Source of the DNA: an uncultured bacterium
GTDB taxonomy: Bacteria > Planctomycetota > UBA1135 > GCA-002686595
Length of the DNA: 46,540 nt
Assembly (NCBI GenBank): GCA_902826945.1
Contig: CADEGS010000010.1
Span: 1 to 46,540, forward strand
Direction: 5' to 3'
Shown here: positions 11,874 through 20,534 of the stretch, piece after piece
Layout of the letters: each line of letters starts with the position of its first letter
Position numbering within the stretch: position 1 is the first letter of the stretch
Translations under genes and position numbers: made by a program
Notes under the pieces: model-generated
The model's database searches: none
The model's input: the letters and a program-made list of their open reading frames with translations, nothing else
Told to the model about the DNA's origin: nothing

Positions 11874-13190
11874 TCACCTGCGCACGCGGCTCGTGCGCAG
11901 CTTGTGGGCGCACCACGGGCAGCTCGTCCAGTGCTCGCCCAGGACGCCCCACGAGCAGCGCGGGCAGCGGTCGCGCGTGTGCTCGATGACCCAGGGCCGG
12001 CGCACCTTGGCGCGGCACCAGGGGCAGTAGCGCGAGAAGGGCAGGACCTCGCGGCGCTCGCAGGCGCGGTTGGCGCAGGCCTGCACGTAGCGCTTGTCGT
12101 CATACTCCCGCGCCCCCGCCGGGCCGATGCTCGGGCCGTAGCACCAGGCGCAGTACTTCCAGTCCAGCTTCACCCCGCGCTTGCAGCGCGGGCAGCGCGC
12201 GGGGAGGCGCGTGTCGCTGCGATGCGTCTCGTGCGCGGCGCCGCACCAGGGGCAGGCCAGCATGCTCTCGGCGATCGGCCCCTCGCAGCGCGGGCAGGCG
12301 TGGCTCGCCTCCAGGGCGGTCTTGAAGGTGCGGTTGAAGTGCTTGATGCGCTGCGCGCGGAAGTCGGGCTGCTTGTCGGTCGGCACGCGCTTGCGGCGGC
12401 GCGCGGGGCGCAGCGTGCGCGACCGCAGCGCGCGGAAGGCGCGCAGCATGTGCCCGGCGTCCTCGAAGCGGCGCTGCGAGTCGAGCCGCAGGCAACGCTC
12501 GAGGAACGCGATCATCTCCGCCGGCACGCGCGCGCGCAGCCGCTCGTGGCCGGAGAGCGGCGGCTGGAACGGCCACTGCGGCAGCTTGCCCGCCAGCATG
12601 CGGTAGATCACGAGCCCGGCCGAGAACACGTCCGAGCGCGGCGAGGGCCGGCCCATCGCCTGCTCGGGCGCCATGTAGCCCACGGTGCCCGAGCCCGACG
12701 CGTTCATCGTGCGCAGCGCGACCTTGGCCAGGCCGAAGTCGGTCAGGCGCAGGTCGTCCGTTCCGAACAGGATGAAGTTCTCGGGCTTGAGGTCGCAGTG
12801 CAGCACGCGCTGGCCGTGCGCGTACGCCAGGCCCGCGAGGATCTGCTCGGCGTAGTCCAGCGCGCGCTCGAGCGAGAGCCGCCGCCGCAGCCGGTCCTCC
12901 AGGGTCTCCGCGCCGAGCTGGCTCGCGATGACCAGGTGCCCGTCGATCCAGTCGGCGTTCTTGATCGGCAGGATGTTCGGGTGGTCGAGGCGCGCGTGCA
13001 GCCGCACCTCGTTCTGGAAGTCCTCCAGGAGCTCCTTGTTCACGAGCTCGTGCTGGGGGACCTTGAGCGCCACGCGCACGCCCTCGACCGTGTCGTAGGC
13101 CTGGAAGACGTCGGCGAAGCCGCCGCTCGCCAGCCGCTTCTCGACGCGGTACTTGCCCAGCTTGCGCCGGGGACGGATCTCCTGCCTCAT
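11874..13190 (-). CDS. Serine/threonine protein kinase with C-terminal tandem zinc ribbons
   Basis: 438 residues, no membrane segment. Kinase domain about 13-265: glycine loop LASGGFADV, Lys43 (VALKV), Glu61, HCDLKPEN at 131-138 (Cys replaces the Arg of HRD), DFG 151-153, APE 174-176. From residue 299 on there are four C..C/C..C knuckle pairs (299/302+313/316, 333/336+347/350, 372/377+389/392, 409/412+424/427), i.e. four zinc ribbons that could bind nucleic acid or protein. The start is the ATG at 13190; a CTACCCT -10-like site lies 15 bases upstream with no Shine-Dalgarno. Paired with PP2C downstream and divergent from a sigma factor. Confidence 0.93.
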   Translation of the reverse strand: MRQEIRPRRKLGKYRVEKRLASGGFADVFQAYDTVEGVRVALKVPQHELVNKELLEDFQNEVRLHARLDHPNILPIKNADWIDGHLVIASQLGAETLEDRLRRRLSLERALDYAEQILAGLAYAHGQRVLHCDLKPENFILFGTDDLRLTDFGLAKVALRTMNASGSGTVGYMAPEQAMGRPSPRSDVFSAGLVIYRMLAGKLPQWPFQPPLSGHERLRARVPAEMIAFLERCLRLDSQRRFEDAGHMLRAFRALRSRTLRPARRRKRVPTDKQPDFRAQRIKHFNRTFKTALEASHACPRCEGPIAESMLACPWCGAAHETHRSDTRLPARCPRCKRGVKLDWKYCAWCYGPSIGPAGAREYDDKRYVQACANRACERREVLPFSRYCPWCRAKVRRPWVIEHTRDRCPRCSWGVLGEHWTSCPWCAHKLRTSRVRR

Positions 13191-13205
13191 GGGAAAAGGG
13201 GAGCA

Positions 13206-13211
13206 AGGGTA
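13206..13211 (-). promoter_or_regulatory. Putative -10 (TACCCT) of the kinase gene
   Basis: GCTACCCT on the minus strand, 15 bases before the kinase ATG; the bases between are C/T-rich with no Shine-Dalgarno. The 91-base gap to the divergent sigma gene must hold both promoters. Confidence 0.4.
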
Positions 13212-13281
13212 GCCGGAGCGGCGCGGTCCGGGGGCGGCCAAAAAAATGCGCCCGGACGCCAGATCCGGCCCCCCCCGCGAC

Positions 13282-13968
13282 ATGGAACGCACGGACGAGC
13301 CCGCGAGCATGGAGGGAGCCAGGCCAGAGGACCGCGCGGCCGGCGCCGGCGCCCTCGCGCCCGAGGAGTTCGCGCGCCGCTGGCAGGCGGCGGGGCGACT
13401 CCTGTGGACGATCGCGGCCGGCGTCCTGGGCGAGAGGACGGAGGTGGACGACGTGCTGCAAGAGGCCTGTGTGGCGGCGCTGGAGAAGCTCGACCACTAC
13501 CGGGAGGACGTCAGCTTCGGCGCCTGGGCCGGGCGCTTCGTGCGCCACGCGGCGCTGAACCACGGGCGCAAGCGCGCGCGGCGCGCGACCCGCACCGTCG
13601 GGCCCGACGAGCTGGAGGCGCTCGAGCGCGGCGGCGCCAGCGCCCGCCTGGTGGCGGGAGCGGTCGCCTCGGATGCCGGTGCCGGCGCCGGTGCCGACGC
13701 CGCGATCGACGCGCGCGGCGCGCTGGCGGGCGACCAGACGGCCTTCGACGACGCGCTCCTGGCCGCGCTGGGGGAGCTCGGCGCGACGCAGCGTGCGGCG
13801 CTGCTCCTGCGGGCGGTGCACGAGCTCTCCTACCGCGAGCTCTCGCTCGTGCTCGAGATCCCCGAAGGAACGGCGATGAGCCACGTCCACCGCGCGCGCG
13901 CCGCGCTGCGCGAGGCGCTCTTCGCCCGCTCGGCGGGCGAGGGGGACGGGAGGAGGGCGCAGGCATGA
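13282..13968 (+). CDS. RNA polymerase sigma factor, sigma-70/ECF type
   Basis: 228 residues. Region 2 about 30-100 (ALAPEEFARRW, then VDDVLQEACVAALEKLDHY and FGAWAGRFVRHAALNH). Region 4 about 155-212 (ELGATQRAALLLRAVHELSYRELSLVLEIPEGTAMSHVHRA region, a helix-turn-helix). An Ala/Gly-rich linker lies between. No convincing Shine-Dalgarno decides the start; the ATG at 13282 is chosen because the next one upstream (13246) adds only low-complexity residues, and 13309 is also possible. Its stop overlaps the next start (ATGA), the usual arrangement of a sigma factor with its regulator. Confidence 0.87.
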   Translation: MERTDEPASMEGARPEDRAAGAGALAPEEFARRWQAAGRLLWTIAAGVLGERTEVDDVLQEACVAALEKLDHYREDVSFGAWAGRFVRHAALNHGRKRARRATRTVGPDELEALERGGASARLVAGAVASDAGAGAGADAAIDARGALAGDQTAFDDALLAALGELGATQRAALLLRAVHELSYRELSLVLEIPEGTAMSHVHRARAALREALFARSAGEGDGRRAQA

Positions 13969-14774
13969 AGGAGTCGCGGGACACCACCAGGGAAGACGCG
14001 GCGATCGACGCCGGGTTGCGCAGGCTCTTCGCGCCTCCGGAGCGCGTGGTCGTGCCCGAGGCGATCCAGGCGCGCGCCAGCCGCACCGCGCACGGGTCCG
14101 TGGCGAGCGAGCGCGGCGCGCCGTGGCCGCGTCAGGCGGCCGCTTTCCTGGCCTGTGCCGCGGGGCTCGGCGGGCTCTGGCTCGCCGTGCGGGCGGCCTT
14201 GCCGGCGCCGCTCGCGACGACGGCCCCGGTCGAGCGCATCGCGCTCGGGACGACCGGCCCGCAGGCGGTCCCGGGGTCGGGAGAGCCTGCGGTCGCCCTC
14301 CCGCTCGGCCCTGGGGCGGGCGAGGCCTCGGCCGGCGCGGCGCCGGGCGCGGCCGCGCGAGCCTCGCTCCCCTCGGGCTGGAACCCCGAGCGGCTCTACG
14401 CCGAGGCCACGCGCGCCGGGGAGGCGATGGCGACCTGCTCCGGGCCCGAGCTCGACCTCGTGCGCAGCGCCCTGGGCGAGCGCTGCGGCCAGCTCCTGCG
14501 CCTGCATCCGGAGGCCGCGGGGCTGCTCCAGGGACCGTTCGGGTCGGCCGAGCTGCCCCAGGGGACGCTCCTGACGGGCTACCCGGAGGGTCCCCTCGGA
14601 GAGCCGTCGGTCCTGGTCGCCGAGTGCGACGGGAGCCTGGCCTGCTGCCTGGACGGCCTGGTGGCCGACTCGGGCGCCCTGCGGGCCTTCCACGCGCGCG
14701 TGGGCGACCTCGTGCTGACCGAGATCACCCCGCGCGCGGAGCCGCGCCTGCTCCAGCTCTTCGAGTCTCCCTGA
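13965..14774 (+). CDS. Membrane-anchored probable anti-sigma factor
   Basis: 269 residues: a cytoplasmic N-terminal 55, one membrane segment (about 56-76), then a Pro/Ala/Gly-rich linker and an outside domain with five Cys (TCSGPE, ERCGQ, ECDGSLACCLDG). The only signs for anti-sigma function are topology and four-base overlap with the sigma gene; no zinc-binding HxxxCxxC motif is seen. The C-terminal part ends with a stretch about responding to ELPQGTLLTGYPEG that I do not recognise. Confidence 0.7.
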   Translation: MKESRDTTREDAAIDAGLRRLFAPPERVVVPEAIQARASRTAHGSVASERGAPWPRQAAAFLACAAGLGGLWLAVRAALPAPLATTAPVERIALGTTGPQAVPGSGEPAVALPLGPGAGEASAGAAPGAAARASLPSGWNPERLYAEATRAGEAMATCSGPELDLVRSALGERCGQLLRLHPEAAGLLQGPFGSAELPQGTLLTGYPEGPLGEPSVLVAECDGSLACCLDGLVADSGALRAFHARVGDLVLTEITPRAEPRLLQLFESP

Positions 14775-14862
14775 CCGGCCGGCCCACCCGCCGTCCGCGC
14801 GCGGCGCAGGAGCGAGGGAGCCGAACACCGCAGGCGTTTCCGCGGGCGGGAGGATTCCCGGG

Positions 14863-15885
14863 ATGGGCGCCAGGCGAGCGCGCGCCGGGGCCGACAGGGC
14901 GACGACGCCCTGCCGGAGGAACGACCTGAGCCCCACTGCCGCCACCCGACGGGACGCCGCGTCCACCGCCCACGGCGCCTCGCTCCTGCGCGCCGTCGAG
15001 CGCGCCGTGCGCACCGTCGTCTCGGTGCCCGAGACCGTGCTCGAGCCGATCCTGGTCGCGCTCGTCGCCGGCGGGCACGTCCTGATCGAGGGCATCCCCG
15101 GCACGGGCAAGACGCTGCTCGCGCGCGCGCTGGCGCGCTCGCTCGACGGGACCTTCAAGCGCATCCAGTTCACGAACGACCTGATGCCCTCGGACATCGT
15201 GGGCTCGTCGGTGTGGCGCGCGCACGAGGGGCGCTTCGAGTTCGTGCCCGGCCCGCTGTTCGCGAACGTCGTCCTGGCCGACGAGGTCAACCGCACGAGC
15301 TCGCGCACGCTCTCGTGCCTGCTGGAGGCGATGGAGGAGGGCACCGTGTCGGTCGACGGCCGGCCGATCCCGCTCGGCGCGCCCTTCGCGATCCTCGCCA
15401 CGCGCAACCCGATCGAGTTCCACGGCACCTTCCCGATCCCCGAGGCGGCGCTCGACCGCTTCCTCGTGCGCGTCGAGCTCGGCTATCCCGACGAGGAGAG
15501 CGAGCGCGCGCTGTACCGCGGAGCGAGCGCCGAGGCGGTGCTGGAGACGCTCGCGCCCGTCCTGCCGCAGGCGGAGCTGGCCGCGCTGCTCGGCGCCGTG
15601 GCGACGGTCGCGGTGGCCGAGCCGACGAGCGACTTCGCCTACCGCGTCGTCGCCGCCACGCGCCGTCACGAGTCGGTGCTGCTCGGCGCGAGCCCGCGCG
15701 CGGCGATCTCGTGGGTGCGCACCGCGCGCGCGCGCGCGCTCCTGCACGGCCGCGGCTACGTCCTGCCCGACGACCTGAAGGCGCTGGCGGCGCCCGTCCT
15801 CGGGCACCGCGTCTTCCCGAAGGGCGGCGGCGACGCGCGCGAGCTGGTCGAGGAGATCGTGGCGGCCACGCCGGTCGCCTTGTAG
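14863..15885 (+). CDS. MoxR-family AAA+ ATPase
   Basis: 340 residues. Walker A GIPGTGKT (77-84), Walker B VVLADEVNR (about 136-144), sensor 1 ILATRNPIEFHGTFPIPEA, and the MoxR C-terminal lid. The ATG is preceded by GGGAGG nine bases upstream; a CTG at 14927, also after GGAGG, would remove the charged first 21 residues. MoxR ATPases act as chaperones for partner proteins, and this one heads a MoxR-DUF58-transglutaminase unit with very short gaps. Confidence 0.93.
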   Translation: MGARRARAGADRATTPCRRNDLSPTAATRRDAASTAHGASLLRAVERAVRTVVSVPETVLEPILVALVAGGHVLIEGIPGTGKTLLARALARSLDGTFKRIQFTNDLMPSDIVGSSVWRAHEGRFEFVPGPLFANVVLADEVNRTSSRTLSCLLEAMEEGTVSVDGRPIPLGAPFAILATRNPIEFHGTFPIPEAALDRFLVRVELGYPDEESERALYRGASAEAVLETLAPVLPQAELAALLGAVATVAVAEPTSDFAYRVVAATRRHESVLLGASPRAAISWVRTARARALLHGRGYVLPDDLKALAAPVLGHRVFPKGGGDARELVEEIVAATPVAL

Positions 15886-15888
15886 GCG

Positions 15889-16842
15889 ATGCGGCTCACG
15901 CGCTTCGGCCTGCACGGGCTCTTCTTCCACGGCGTGATGGTGGGGGCGTTCTTCGCCTCGCCGTACTCGAACCTGTTCTTCCTCTTGCTCGCGTTCCTCA
16001 CGCTCACGGGCGCGGCGGGCGTCGTCGGCGCGTGGCGCAACCTGCGCGGCGTGACGGGAGAGGTCGGCGAGCTCGCTCCGGTCGCCGCCGGCGCGGCCCC
16101 GCACGTCGCGCTCGCGCTGCGCGCGGACGCTCGGGCGCGCTTCGGCGTCGAGGCCGCCCTGCGCCTCGAGGGCGGCGCGCGCCTCGCGGGCCGCGTCGAG
16201 CGGCTCGAGGGGAGCGCGACGCTCGCGCTCGCGGGGGAGCCGCTGCGCCGCGGCTGCTACGCGGTGCGCGAGGCCTTCGTCACCGCGATCCATCCCTTCG
16301 GGATCGTGCGCGCGCGGCGCGCGCTGGCGCTGCGCCCCGGCGCGGAGCTGGTCGTCTTCCCCGCGCCGCTCGAGGCGCTCGTCGGGCGCACGGCCGGCCA
16401 GGCGCTCGACGAGCTGCTCGGCCGCACCGATCCCGGCCCCGGCGACCTGCAGCCGGCCGGCCTGCGCGACCACCGCGCCTCCGACGGCGTGCGCGGCGTG
16501 CACTGGCGCGCGAGCGCGCGCCGCGGCAGCCTGGTCGTGACCGAGTGGGAGGGCGCGAGCGGCAGCGGCCTCGAGGTCCTGCTCGACCGCCGCGCGGCGC
16601 CGGACGAGCTCGAGCGCGCGCTGTCCGCGATCAGCGCGCTGGTCCTGCTCGCGCGCGCGGGCAAGGAGAGCCTGAGCCTCGCGACCCAGGGGCTGCGCGC
16701 GACCTTCGGCCCCGGCCAGCGGCCGTGGTCCGAGGCGCTGCGCTTCCTGGCGGGCGCGCAGGCGCTGCCCGCCGACGGCCCCGCGCCGCCGGCCGTCTCG
16801 CCCGCCGTCCTGCGCCTGCCGCGCGCGAGGGTGCATGCGTAG
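15889..16842 (+). CDS. DUF58 domain protein
   Basis: 317 residues. Two membrane segments at the N terminus (about 8-25 and 27-47). The middle is a beta-rich domain, and the DUF58 signature appears as GDLQPAGLRDHRASDGVRGVHWRASA (split motif with R-x2-D and V-x-W-R-A-SAR). This signature is a von Willebrand A-like part found next to MoxR in many bacteria. Three bases after the MoxR stop. Confidence 0.88.
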   Translation: MRLTRFGLHGLFFHGVMVGAFFASPYSNLFFLLLAFLTLTGAAGVVGAWRNLRGVTGEVGELAPVAAGAAPHVALALRADARARFGVEAALRLEGGARLAGRVERLEGSATLALAGEPLRRGCYAVREAFVTAIHPFGIVRARRALALRPGAELVVFPAPLEALVGRTAGQALDELLGRTDPGPGDLQPAGLRDHRASDGVRGVHWRASARRGSLVVTEWEGASGSGLEVLLDRRAAPDELERALSAISALVLLARAGKESLSLATQGLRATFGPGQRPWSEALRFLAGAQALPADGPAPPAVSPAVLRLPRARVHA

Positions 16843-18784
16843 CGAGCGCGCCCTGTGGCTCTGCATGCAGGCGCTGGTCCTCCTGGACCTCGTCTTCGTG
16901 CAGCGCACCGGCGCGGCCGGGCTGCGCTGGACGGTGCCCTTGTTCGCGCTCGCGCTCGGCGCGGGCGTGCTCGTGCGCCTGCGCGAGCACACGCTCTACC
17001 GCTGGCTCTGGAACGGCGGCGTGCTCGGCTTCTTCCTGGTGCTCGTGCGCCACGCGCTGCAGGCCGACCTCGCCTACGTGCTCGAGGACGGGCTCGTGCT
17101 CGCCGCGCTGTGCCAGGTGCACCTGCTGAACAACCTGCGCTCCGACCAGCGGCCCGACCTGCTCTTCTTCAACGCCTTCCTGATCGCGATCGTCACCGGC
17201 TTCCTCGACCGCCGGCTGGGCTTCGCGCTGGTCTTCCTGGCCTTCGCGCCGGCCTTCGTCATCGGGCTGGAGCTCCTGAGCGGCACGCGCGACGGGCGCG
17301 CGCTCTCGCCCGCCGGCACGGCGCGCCTGGCGCGCGACGGGGCGCGCCGCGCGCTGGCCCTGCTCGCGCTCTCCGGCCTGGCCTTCCTGCTCGTGCCGCG
17401 CGACTTCGAGCGCAAGCCGCTCTTCCACGGCACCTTCGAGCTCGCCGGCGGCGATCCGGACGAGCTCGTCGTCGGCTTCAACGAGTCGCTCGTGCTCGAG
17501 CGCGGCGGGCGCGTCGGGGCGGAGAGCCGGCCGGCGCTGCGCGTGCGCTTGCTCGAGGGCGAGCGCTCCGCCGTCGCCGAGCTCTGGCGCGGCGCGACGC
17601 TGGGCGAGACCGAGGGCGGCTCGTGGTACCCGCTCGAGCCGGCCGCGCGCCGCCAGCGGGGCGCGGGCGGCGGCTGGCGGCGCGACCGCGGCGGCCTCGC
17701 GAAGCCCGGGGCGCCCGCCCGCGGCGCGGCGCGCGTCCTGGTCGAGCGCTTCGCGCAGGACACCGAGCGCCTGTTCGCCCCGCTCGAGGCGCGCGCGCTG
17801 CGGCTCGCGCCGGAGAGCGCGGGGGTGCTCGTGCGCCCGAGCTTCGACGGCACGCTCGAGGCCTCCGACACCGGCCAGGTCGCCTACGAGCTCGTGCTCG
17901 ACCCGCCCGCGCGCCCGCGCCTGGGCGGCGCGCGCGCGGTCACGCCGCCCGCCGAGCTCGCGCCCTACGTCCTGCTGCCCGACGACGAGCGCGTCGCGAG
18001 CGCGCGCGCGCTGGCCGCGCGCCTGGCGCAGCGCACCCCCGCCGACGCCGAGCAGCACGTGCTGGTCGCGGCGCTGCGCGCGCACCTCGAGCGCTCGTTC
18101 GCGTGGCTGCCGCCGGGCACCGACGGCGCCGCGGACACGCTCGACGCCTTCCTGCGCGGCGAGGGCGGCGGGCACTGCGAGTTCTTCGCCTCGGCGCTGG
18201 CCACGATGCTGCGCAGCCTGGGCGTGCCGTGCCGCGTCGTGACCGGCTTCCGCGCCTCGCGCTGGGACGCGGGCGCGAGCGTGCTCTCGGTCGGCTCGCT
18301 CGACGCGCACGCCTGGGTCGAGGTGCACGACCCGCGCGCGGGCTGGTACGCGGTGGACCCGAGCCCCGCACCGGCCGTGCAGCCGGGCGGGGCGGGCGCG
18401 TGGGCGCGCCTGGCCGCGACGGCGCGCGCGGGCTGGGAGGGCGTGACGGGCTTCGACGCCGGGCGCCGCGCCGCGGCGCTGGCCTGGGTCCGCGCGCTGC
18501 CGGGCCGGGTCGGTGGCGCGCTCGGCGCGGGGCCGCTGGCCGCGCTGCTGCTCGCGCTCGCCCTCCTGCCCGTCGTCTGGATCGAGCGCCGGCGCCGCGC
18601 GCGCACGCCCGCCGCGGTGCGCGCGTACGCGCGCGCGCTGCGCCGCGCCGGCCTGCGCCCGCGGCCGGGCGAGACGCCGCGCGAGCTCCTGGCGCGCGGC
18701 CGGCTCGGGCGTCTCGAGCCCGAGAGCATCCTCGAGCTGGTCGAGGCGACCGAGCGGCACGAGGCGCGCCGCTACGCCGCCTGA
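16835..18784 (+). CDS. TgpA-like membrane transglutaminase (DUF3488 plus transglutaminase core)
   Basis: 649 residues. Several N-terminal membrane helices (about 1-190), a periplasmic transglutaminase domain, and a further helix near 575 followed by a cytoplasmic DUF4129-like tail. The catalytic triad is visible: Cys448 in GGHCEFFASAL, His492 in DAHAWVEV, Asp508 in YAVDPSP. The start overlaps the DUF58 stop by eight bases, and a GAGGG site precedes it. Pseudomonas TgpA, the best-known relative, is essential for growth; the substrate here is unknown, with cell envelope a fair guess. Confidence 0.91.
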   Translation: MRSERALWLCMQALVLLDLVFVQRTGAAGLRWTVPLFALALGAGVLVRLREHTLYRWLWNGGVLGFFLVLVRHALQADLAYVLEDGLVLAALCQVHLLNNLRSDQRPDLLFFNAFLIAIVTGFLDRRLGFALVFLAFAPAFVIGLELLSGTRDGRALSPAGTARLARDGARRALALLALSGLAFLLVPRDFERKPLFHGTFELAGGDPDELVVGFNESLVLERGGRVGAESRPALRVRLLEGERSAVAELWRGATLGETEGGSWYPLEPAARRQRGAGGGWRRDRGGLAKPGAPARGAARVLVERFAQDTERLFAPLEARALRLAPESAGVLVRPSFDGTLEASDTGQVAYELVLDPPARPRLGGARAVTPPAELAPYVLLPDDERVASARALAARLAQRTPADAEQHVLVAALRAHLERSFAWLPPGTDGAADTLDAFLRGEGGGHCEFFASALATMLRSLGVPCRVVTGFRASRWDAGASVLSVGSLDAHAWVEVHDPRAGWYAVDPSPAPAVQPGGAGAWARLAATARAGWEGVTGFDAGRRAAALAWVRALPGRVGGALGAGPLAALLLALALLPVVWIERRRRARTPAAVRAYARALRRAGLRPRPGETPRELLARGRLGRLEPESILELVEATERHEARRYAA

Positions 18785-18813
18785 CCGCGCGCGCAACGCT
18801 CTCGCGACCGCGC

Positions 18814-18831
18814 ACGCGGCTCCGTCCGCGT
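18814..18831. terminator. Hairpin between convergent transglutaminase and PhzF-like genes
   Basis: ACGCGG (18814-18819), a six-base loop, CCGCGT (18826-18831). No T tract follows on either side. It touches the PhzF-like stop codon. A bidirectional terminator is plausible from position only. Confidence 0.35.
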
Positions 18832-19613
18832 CAGGGCAAGAAGAGCGTGCCCTCGAGCACCAGCACCGCGCGCCCCGCGATGCGCACGCGCTCGCCGTCG
18901 AGCGTGCAGTGCAGCGTGCCGCCGCGCGCGGAGACCTGGCGCGCGACGAGCGCGCGCTTGCCGAGTCGCTCGCCCCAGAACGGCGCGAGCAAGCAGTGCG
19001 CCGAGCCGCACACCGGGTCCTCGGGCACGCCCACCGACGGCGCGAACATGCGCGAGACGAAATCCGCCTCGCGCCCGCGCGAGGTGGGCACGAAGCCGCG
19101 CGGGTCCTGCGCCAGGGCCTGCAGGTCGGGGCGCAGCGCGCGCACGGCGTCCTCGTCGGCGTAGAGGACCAGCCAGTAGTCCTCGTTGCGCCAGACCTCG
19201 AGCGGCGCGCCGCCCAGCCCGGCCGCGAGCGCCGCGGGGAGCTCGGCGCGCTCGCCGGGCCGCGCGGGGAAGTCGAGCTCGAGCGCGTCGCCCAGGCGGC
19301 GCACGCCGAGCACGCCGCTCTTCGTGTGGAAGCGCAGGCGCGCGCGCTCCGGCTCGCGCGCGAAGAGCACGTGCGCGGTGGCCAGCGTCGCGTGCCCGCA
19401 CAGCTCGACCTCGGTCGCGGGCGTGAACCAGCGCAGCTCCCAGTCCTCGCCGCGCGGCACGCAGAAGGCGGTCTCGGAGAGGTTGTTCTCGAGCGCGATC
19501 GCGCGCATCGTCGCCTCCGGCAGCCAGGCCTCGAGCGGGCACACGGCGGCCGGGTTGCCCTCGAAGGCGCGCTCGGCGAAGGCGTCGACCTGGTAGAGCG
19601 GCACGCGTCTCAT
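18831..19613 (-). CDS. PhzF-family isomerase/epimerase
   Basis: 260 residues, PhzF/YddE-type fold of two similar halves. The opening YQVDAFAERAFEGNPAAVC and NNLSETAF (with the catalytic Glu47) are diagnostic, and VELCGHATLATAHVLF and EDPVCGSAHCLLAPFW repeat the pattern in both halves. No phenazine genes are near, so the substrate is unknown and a phenazine role is unlikely. Start 19613 is favoured over 19622 because the latter would sit inside a CTACGAT -10-like box. Confidence 0.92.
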   Translation of the reverse strand: MRRVPLYQVDAFAERAFEGNPAAVCPLEAWLPEATMRAIALENNLSETAFCVPRGEDWELRWFTPATEVELCGHATLATAHVLFAREPERARLRFHTKSGVLGVRRLGDALELDFPARPGERAELPAALAAGLGGAPLEVWRNEDYWLVLYADEDAVRALRPDLQALAQDPRGFVPTSRGREADFVSRMFAPSVGVPEDPVCGSAHCLLAPFWGERLGKRALVARQVSARGGTLHCTLDGERVRIAGRAVLVLEGTLFLP

Positions 19614-19620
19614 GCGCGCC

Positions 19621-19626
19621 ATCGTA
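19621..19626 (-). promoter_or_regulatory. Putative -10 (TACGAT) of the PhzF-like gene
   Basis: CTACGAT on the minus strand ends seven bases before the ATG at 19613, so the transcript would begin at the start codon itself. No Shine-Dalgarno is present. Confidence 0.42.
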
Positions 19627-19690
19627 GGCGCGCGCGCGCGGACGCGCGTCCGACGGACAAGCCGGGGGACGAGCCGGGCGCCGGGGAGCC

Positions 19691-20428
19691 TCAGGGCGCC
19701 GGGAGCGCGGGCGCGGAGACCGGCTCGATCACCGAGCGCAGGCGCGCCGCAGGCGCGGCGCGCGCGGGCGCCAGACGGCGCGTGACGAAGCGGAAGGCGC
19801 CGTCGAGCTCGAACCCGCGCAGCGGGCCGGCCTCGAGGAAGGCGGAGCGCAGCTCGAACAGCTCCAGCGGCTCGGGCGCGAAGCCGTCGGCGCGCAGGTC
19901 GGAGCACGCCTCGAGGAACGCCTCCAGCGCGCGCGGCGTGGGGAAGAGCGCGCTGCGGGACGCGGGCGCGGGCTCGCCGCGCAGGTAGACCTCCTCGACG
20001 CCCTCGCGCTCGACCCTGAGCTCGAGGTCGAAGGCGCCTTCGGCCAGCCGGAACGCGGCGCGGTGCGAGCCGCGCCGGCCGCGCCGCTCGCTCCAGCGCG
20101 CCTCGATCCACGACGAGGTGGCGCGCTCGAGCGCCAGCGTCCCGCGGCGCGCCGCAGCGCCGGGCCCGGCCGGGAAGTCGGCGGGCACGAGCCAGCTCAG
20201 GTGGTCGCTGCCGTGGGTCAGCCGGTCGGGCAGCCAGCGGCGCTCGCGCGCCTGGCGCGTGTGACACAGGAAGACCGGCGCGCGGCCCTCGACCACGAGC
20301 GCCCGCGCGCCGGGCGGGAGCAGGCGCTCGGCCTGGGCGGGCTCGCCGTGGAAGACGACGACGATGCGGCTGGCGCCGCCCGTTTGGCGCAGCGCGGGTC
20401 GCAGCCAGGAGCCGGAGTCGCGGGCCAT
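19691..20428 (-). CDS. Protein of unknown function, possibly ADC/DUF2071-like fold
   Basis: 245 residues, no signal peptide or membrane segment. I do not recognise a named family. The pattern of a Leu/Pro turn followed by a Gly-Arg-Ala strand (ERLLPPGARALVVEGRAPVF) resembles acetoacetate-decarboxylase-like and DUF2071 proteins, and a DUF2071 gene lies at 32716-33498, but the match is weak. Codon use fits its neighbours. The ATG at 20428 has GGGAGG seven bases upstream; a farther in-frame ATG at 20446 lacks one. Confidence 0.75.
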   Translation of the reverse strand: MARDSGSWLRPALRQTGGASRIVVVFHGEPAQAERLLPPGARALVVEGRAPVFLCHTRQARERRWLPDRLTHGSDHLSWLVPADFPAGPGAAARRGTLALERATSSWIEARWSERRGRRGSHRAAFRLAEGAFDLELRVEREGVEEVYLRGEPAPASRSALFPTPRALEAFLEACSDLRADGFAPEPLELFELRSAFLEAGPLRGFELDGAFRFVTRRLAPARAAPAARLRSVIEPVSAPALPAP

Positions 20429-20441
20429 GGAAACGCCTCCC

Positions 20442-20447
20442 AGCATA
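20442..20447 (-). promoter_or_regulatory. Putative -10 (TATGCT) of the unknown gene at 19691-20428
   Basis: CTATGCT, 13 bases before the ATG. The GGGAGG lies directly behind it, so it would mostly precede the predicted transcript start. Either the -10 or the ribosome site is not the one used. Confidence 0.33.
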
Positions 20448-20534
20448 GACCCCCCGCGCGCGAGCGACCAGCGCCGGCGGCGCTGGCCCCGCAGCGCAGG
20501 CCGGGCGGGAGGGCGGCCGCGGCGGCCGGGGGGC

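Noticed and set aside
18831..19613. Phenazine biosynthesis role for the PhzF-like protein
   Set aside because: No other phenazine genes are present; the family is broad and mostly unrelated to phenazine production.
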